Shown here in pieces: positions 60,075-64,000 of a stretch of DNA of 64,000 nucleotides. Position 1 is the first letter of the stretch, and the number at the start of each line of letters is the position of its first letter. This DNA comes from a virus. The DNA is taken from the IMG/VR virus record IMGVR_UViG_3300044712_000786, positions 1 to 64,000 of that record. The stretch is one strand, 5' to 3'. The translations under genes and the position numbers were made by a program. The notes below the pieces were generated by a model. It made no database searches. It worked only from the letters and a program-made list of their open reading frames with translations, and had not been told where the DNA came from.

Positions 60075-62612
60075 TTAGCTATAAACGATAGGAATTAAAG
60101 GAACGTAAGTCCAAGCGGGAACGTTATTGTCTAGTCCCCCGCCTACGCCCGTAGAAGTATAACCCGTGCATACAAACAAATGAACGATAGAACCAGTCAT
60201 ACCCATGTCTGGATTACCAGTGCCTACGGTTACCATACCGGGGTATCCCGGTCTATAACCACGAGCCTTACTAGGGGTATACATGTTATTCTGAAGAACT
60301 AAAGCCCCACTTCTAACCCATACGTTTCCAGAAGCAAAGAAATTGACCGAGTTATCCCAAGTAGGAGACTTGGCATAAGTAGAAGCGTCTGCGATAACAC
60401 TCGCCCCGCTCTTAGTAGTAATGTTATGACCAAAAGCCAAGGAAGAATTAGCAGCCGTATTTTTTGTTCCACCTAGGACTAATCCGTAATCGCTAGAAAC
60501 AGTGTTGCCAGTTCCATTAAGAACTGTTCCATAATTAGCTGCGGAGACGGTATTGCCTCGACCATTACCGATGAATGAAAATGTAGAGCTAGAACTTACC
60601 GTTTGTCTTGTTCCATGAACAATAACCGAATACTGGGCGGAAGTAATTTGATTTAGCTTACCGTTTAAGATGACATCCATATGGTCACCAACGGGAGTAT
60701 CAATAGAGTTTCCAGAGCCATTACCTATCAACGAAAAATTACTATAGCAGAAATTAGTAACACCATTGCCAATGGTAGCATAATTAGCAGCGGTTGCTCC
60801 GCAATTAACGCCATTTGCTTCAGTATAATTACATTGAAGAATAACTACTCCAGAACCAAAAGACTGACAAAATGAGCCATCGCTTGTGCTGTTTTCCGCG
60901 CCTCCTAAAATCGTAGAATAATTATTTGAACTAATGGAGTTACTATAACCTCCAGCGGAAGAATAATCGCTGCTCGTAACATGGTTATCGAATCCAAAAA
61001 TAATAGAGCTATAGCTACTATCAACCGTATTACTATAACCTCCTAAAATTGTGCTGTATAGCTTCAAGGTTTTAATAGTATTACTACGTCCCCCGAGAAT
61101 TCCCCCGTAAGCTCCAGAATTAGTATTGCTGCGCCCACCAGCTATAACGCCATAAGTCGCGTCTAGATTATTATCGTTTCCTCCCCCGATAAAACTAGCT
61201 GATGAATTTATCTTGTTAGTATCTCCACCAGCAATAACGGAATTAGTAGCCTTTAGTAAATTAGCTTGCCCCCCACCCACAACCGAATATGTTCCGCTAC
61301 AAATGTTATTCAATCCCCCCAGCAGAGAAGAGAATCCTAGCAAACAAGAATTGCCTAATCCTCCACCAATAGTAACATACAAATCGGCGGCTGTTCTTCC
61401 AGCTACATTAGTAGCTCCACCCACAATACAGCTATAAGTGCTAGCAATAGTATTGCTTTCCCCACCTAAAGAGCAAGATTTAGCTCCACTTATTCTATTG
61501 GATAAGCCACCTACAATACATGAATCGGTAGCACCCGCTACGATAATGTTACTGGTTCCCCCCGCAATAACGCTAGAATCGCTCAGAACAGAGTTTTTAA
61601 ATCCCCCACCAATAGAAGCTCCGTCTGCATTTTGAAGTAAATTACCAGTTCCACCTACGCAAGAGCTATAATCAGAACCGCTGATAGTATTTGTAAATCC
61701 AGCTAAGCTAGCTACATATTTGCTTAACTTAACTGAGTTAGAGCTTCCCCCTAATATTAATGCTCCAGTAGCTCTATTAACATCTGAGTTCGTAGAAGAT
61801 ACAATAGAAGAATTAATTGCAGAAATTAAGTCGGAGTTATCTGAACCTATGACAGTAGAATAATTAGTTCCAGATACCATTGTATTAGTGCTGCCCACTA
61901 GAGAACATCCAGCCCCGCCAGTAACAGAATTATAATTACCTCCCAAAATTGAGCTATTAAGCGAGTCGGTAATCTGACTATAACCGCCCATAATAGTGCT
62001 CTGGTCCGAATTAACAATGGTGTTGCTATAACCTCCAATAAGAATTGAGTAGTCTCCAGAAGTTATTGAGCTTGCTTCGTTGGCTATAATAGAGGCATTA
62101 GTAGAAGCATGAATATTAGCGCTGCGAGACGAAATAACGGATGATAAAGTCGAATTTCCAGTAATATTACCCTGTCTGCTTCCTCCAATTATAGAATTAG
62201 AACCATAAATCGTATTGGTAAAGCCGCCTAGAACAATATTATTATTTCCAGAAATCGCCTGTTGATTTCCTCCTATAATATTACTGTATTGCCCAGTAAT
62301 CTTATTAGACCTAACCTGACCCACTACAAGACTTTCGAATAAACCAGTAGTATCAGCGGCACTAAAAACCGTGCCAGCCCCAGTCACCATTAAATTGCCG
62401 CTAAATATCCTCAGGGCTCCGTATCTCTCGCCAAAAAGACCATTCATCCCAACGGAGTTATTTAAAGAAATAAATAATCCAGAATGCAGGGCGCTCAAGA
62501 AGACGCTAGTCAAATCTACGCCATAACTAACCCCGCCCTTGTTAACGAATATTGTATCCGCTAAAGCTGGATTAGTAACCGTTGTCAATTGTGATACTTT
62601 TTTATCTGCCAT
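60075..62612 (-). CDS. YadA-head-like beta-roll fibre
   Basis: Most of the 845 residues are an irregular repeat of about 14-16 residues of the type GGxxNxIxxxxSxIxGG (NIIGGNQQAISGNNNIVLGG, SSIIFGFDNHVTSSDYSSAG). This pattern is known from the heads of trimeric autotransporters such as YadA and from fibres of some large phages and viruses, and forms a left-handed beta-roll. The N-terminus (KKVSQLTTVTNPALADTIFV) is a common phage fibre start. The last 70 residues (PGMVTVGTGNPDMGMTGSIV onward) are a distinct end domain. A trimeric fibre for adhesion is inferred. Confidence 0.78.
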   Translation of the reverse strand: MADKKVSQLTTVTNPALADTIFVNKGGVSYGVDLTSVFLSALHSGLFISLNNSVGMNGLFGERYGALRIFSGNLMVTGAGTVFSAADTTGLFESLVVGQVRSNKITGQYSNIIGGNQQAISGNNNIVLGGFTNTIYGSNSIIGGSRQGNITGNSTLSSVISSRSANIHASTNASIIANEASSITSGDYSILIGGYSNTIVNSDQSTIMGGYSQITDSLNSSILGGNYNSVTGGAGCSLVGSTNTMVSGTNYSTVIGSDNSDLISAINSSIVSSTNSDVNRATGALILGGSSNSVKLSKYVASLAGFTNTISGSDYSSCVGGTGNLLQNADGASIGGGFKNSVLSDSSVIAGGTSNIIVAGATDSCIVGGLSNRISGAKSCSLGGESNTIASTYSCIVGGATNVAGRTAADLYVTIGGGLGNSCLLGFSSLLGGLNNICSGTYSVVGGGQANLLKATNSVIAGGDTNKINSSASFIGGGNDNNLDATYGVIAGGRSNTNSGAYGGILGGRSNTIKTLKLYSTILGGYSNTVDSSYSSIIFGFDNHVTSSDYSSAGGYSNSISSNNYSTILGGAENSTSDGSFCQSFGSGVVILQCNYTEANGVNCGATAANYATIGNGVTNFCYSNFSLIGNGSGNSIDTPVGDHMDVILNGKLNQITSAQYSVIVHGTRQTVSSSSTFSFIGNGRGNTVSAANYGTVLNGTGNTVSSDYGLVLGGTKNTAANSSLAFGHNITTKSGASVIADASTYAKSPTWDNSVNFFASGNVWVRSGALVLQNNMYTPSKARGYRPGYPGMVTVGTGNPDMGMTGSIVHLFVCTGYTSTGVGGGLDNNVPAWTYVPLIPIVYS

Positions 62613-62627
62613 ATACCTTAAAGTAGT

Positions 62628-62633
62628 TTACAC
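62628..62633 (-). promoter_or_regulatory. GTGTAA motif upstream of the YadA-like fibre
   Basis: Minus-strand text TAGTGTAAACTAC, 15 bases before the ATG at 62612. Its preceding TAG is the stop of the upstream tube paralogue, the same TAG-TGTAA junction as at 40554-40561. Confidence 0.42.
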
Positions 62634-63943
62634 TAATAAATGAATCGTCGGGCGCTCTCTAATAGAATTCTATCCCCGTTTTCAAACAATAAATAGCCTG
62701 TTTCTGCTAATGCATCGAATTGTAGCAAATTAACATAAGCTGAAGAATTGAGTCCCAAAACACCGCTAATAAATAACCCCTTGGATAAGTCTTGAGGGTC
62801 TATTTCTGTTTCAAAATCGAATCTAGCTGTTTTATTAGCTCCGATTCCGTCTCTAAATGACACGCTATTTAATTTCGACTTTCTAAAAGCATAAACTACC
62901 TTTAAACTGTTCCTGTTACTACCACTTATGTCTATATTAAAATGATTATCATTGGCAAAAAACGAACCAATGGAGCCAGTTACTACATCATTTATCATCG
63001 CCTCAAAAGACAGGTTGACAAACACTGGTAAATTAATAACCCTATCCATGGGAGCCGTATACCCTAAATTAGTCAACGGTAACCTATTTAAGTCCATAGA
63101 CCATTCATAGGATTGTAATGACATAGAGCTAGAAGTAGTACCCAAATAACTATCTAATCCCGAGATATTTACCTTAATGTCTCCCGGTAATATAACGCTG
63201 GCGTAATTTCCAGAATCGAACATCGAAGGCAGAGAAAATCTTTGTTGAGCCCCTGAATAAGTTCTAGGGTCAATAGCGGGGACCATAATATTATCTGCCC
63301 CGCTGTTATAAGACATGTGTTCAGCTATATAAGAAACGGTGGTTTGAGGAAAAGCCCCCACCGAAGCAGAAGTTCTATAGGAAGTAAGATAACAATTACC
63401 AAAACCCAATGTATCGACATCACTTCTTCCGCTCACTCCATAAACATCCGTATTTAAATCTTGATTATCGCGAGCAATGCCCACAAAAATATTCCTACAA
63501 TCTCTATATCTCTTAGGCCAGCCCAGAGAACTATCAGAGCCGTCTTGTCTAGTTAGAAAACCAGATATAAGACATACGTTGTAATTATCTGGAAACGCCT
63601 GTCCACTATCATAATGGTTAATATAAAATCCCATCCTAACTTCATTAATAGGGTTGAAGTTAAGATAAGAGAAGCTAAGGCTAACACTGGGCGGCTCTAT
63701 CATTACGTTAGCAGCCGTTCCCATTTTTCCTAAAGAATAAACCTTTGTCCTTGCGGCGGAAATACTATAATCAAATGAGTTAATCCTATGTAATGGAAAG
63801 ACTAAGTTCTGATAATCTCCGCTAAGTAAACCATTATTACCAGTGCAAAACACCCCATAGTTATCCATGATATGGTAACCAGTGGCAGGAGCAGGGCCTA
63901 TAAAGACGCCCTGAACATTATAAATGATTCTATTCCTTGGCAT
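62633..63943 (-). CDS. Tail-tube paralogue (close relative of 42997 product)
   Basis: The 436 residues align along their length with the tail tube protein: MPRNRIIYNVQGVFIG at the start, IEPPSVSLSFSYLNF, FGNCYLTSYRTSASVGAFPQ, PLTNLGYTAPMDRVINLPVF and LSKGLFISGVLGL near the end. It is about 60 residues longer. The codons do not show the strong bias of the 42997 gene, so it is probably less abundant, perhaps a tube end or a specialised ring. No GTGTAA motif precedes it, and a short upstream frame overlaps its start, suggesting it lies inside a longer minus-strand operon. Confidence 0.72.
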   Translation of the reverse strand: MPRNRIIYNVQGVFIGPAPATGYHIMDNYGVFCTGNNGLLSGDYQNLVFPLHRINSFDYSISAARTKVYSLGKMGTAANVMIEPPSVSLSFSYLNFNPINEVRMGFYINHYDSGQAFPDNYNVCLISGFLTRQDGSDSSLGWPKRYRDCRNIFVGIARDNQDLNTDVYGVSGRSDVDTLGFGNCYLTSYRTSASVGAFPQTTVSYIAEHMSYNSGADNIMVPAIDPRTYSGAQQRFSLPSMFDSGNYASVILPGDIKVNISGLDSYLGTTSSSMSLQSYEWSMDLNRLPLTNLGYTAPMDRVINLPVFVNLSFEAMINDVVTGSIGSFFANDNHFNIDISGSNRNSLKVVYAFRKSKLNSVSFRDGIGANKTARFDFETEIDPQDLSKGLFISGVLGLNSSAYVNLLQFDALAETGYLLFENGDRILLESARRFIY

Positions 63944-64000
63944 CTATTTGACTTGCAAAAAGAATAGATGCTAGATACCCATCTAATTGATGTTCTTCGG
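63930..64000 (-). CDS. C-terminal end of an upstream gene (truncated by window)
   Basis: On the minus strand a frame open from the window edge encodes EEHQLDGYLASILFASQIDA then KE and a TAG at 63932-63930. It overlaps the start of the tube paralogue by 14 bases, like other coupled genes here. Only 22 residues are visible, so no function is given. Confidence 0.4.
   Translation of the reverse strand, partial: EEHQLDGYLASILFASQIDAKE

Noticed and set aside
60681-61635. Short proline-rich plus-strand frames opposite the YadA-like fibre
   Set aside because: They mirror the repeat on the other strand (PP-rich text from GG-rich codons) and have no independent support.

Overview
The window is a stretch of a large, AT-rich, long-tailed (siphovirus-type) bacteriophage genome. 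It carries HK97-type head genes, a lambda-type tail-tip block (M-L-K-I-J order), a 4244-residue tape measure protein, many fibre or spike proteins and a free-standing homing endonuclease. The lambda-like M/L/K/I/J set is typical of phages of Gram-negative hosts; the host cannot be named from this sequence. A phage-borne replicative DNA polymerase (C-terminal end only), an SSB-like protein and an annealing-type recombinase suggest a genome well above 64 kb. No tRNA, rRNA, CRISPR array, portal or terminase gene was seen, and every gap between genes is about 110 bases or less.

Layout. (1) 1-4951, plus strand: DNA polymerase III alpha-like C-terminus, SSB-like protein, two glycosyltransferase genes (a GT4-like enzyme carrying half of a GT9 fold, then the other half), Rad52/Erf-like annealing protein. 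(2) 4948-10086, minus strand: three proteins that share the N-terminal fold of the tail-tube protein, the largest with IPT/TIG domains. (3) 10140-23011: M, L, K, I, J, two repetitive fibres and a possible receptor-binding protein. (4) 23034-26929: small proteins, protease-scaffold fusion, decoration-like protein and major capsid protein, ended by a strong terminator. (5) 27011-29807: LAGLIDADG endonuclease, small proteins, and one gene with its own host-like promoter and flanking terminators. (6) 29807-40556: four-module beta-helix protein, a protein with about 52 copies of a 14-residue GLARI repeat, a small beta protein and a tailspike. (7) 40571-46434: connector/neck proteins, tail tube, possible tail chaperones. 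(8) 46479-59213: tape measure protein. (9) 59158-64000, minus strand: a small protein, a YadA-head-like fibre and a fifth tail-tube paralogue.

The two most notable observations are as follows. The tape measure protein is punctuated by about a dozen copies of a GFVPNFA-type motif, and between them lie domains resembling a zinc metallopeptidase (HEMGH plus a downstream EAIAD), a protein kinase and possibly an ADP-ribosyltransferase; it reads as a string of possible cargo domains inside a tail ruler. Second, a short motif, (A/G)GTGTAA(T/A), lies 8-26 bases upstream of the first gene of almost every structural transcription unit on both strands and is absent from the replication block, as expected of a phage-specific late promoter. 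Other points are five tail-tube paralogues, a possible attenuator at 29301-29367, a GT9 enzyme split between genes, and CBM5/12-like segments added to both M and L.

All functions are from reading the sequences against remembered family patterns; no database search or structure prediction was run.
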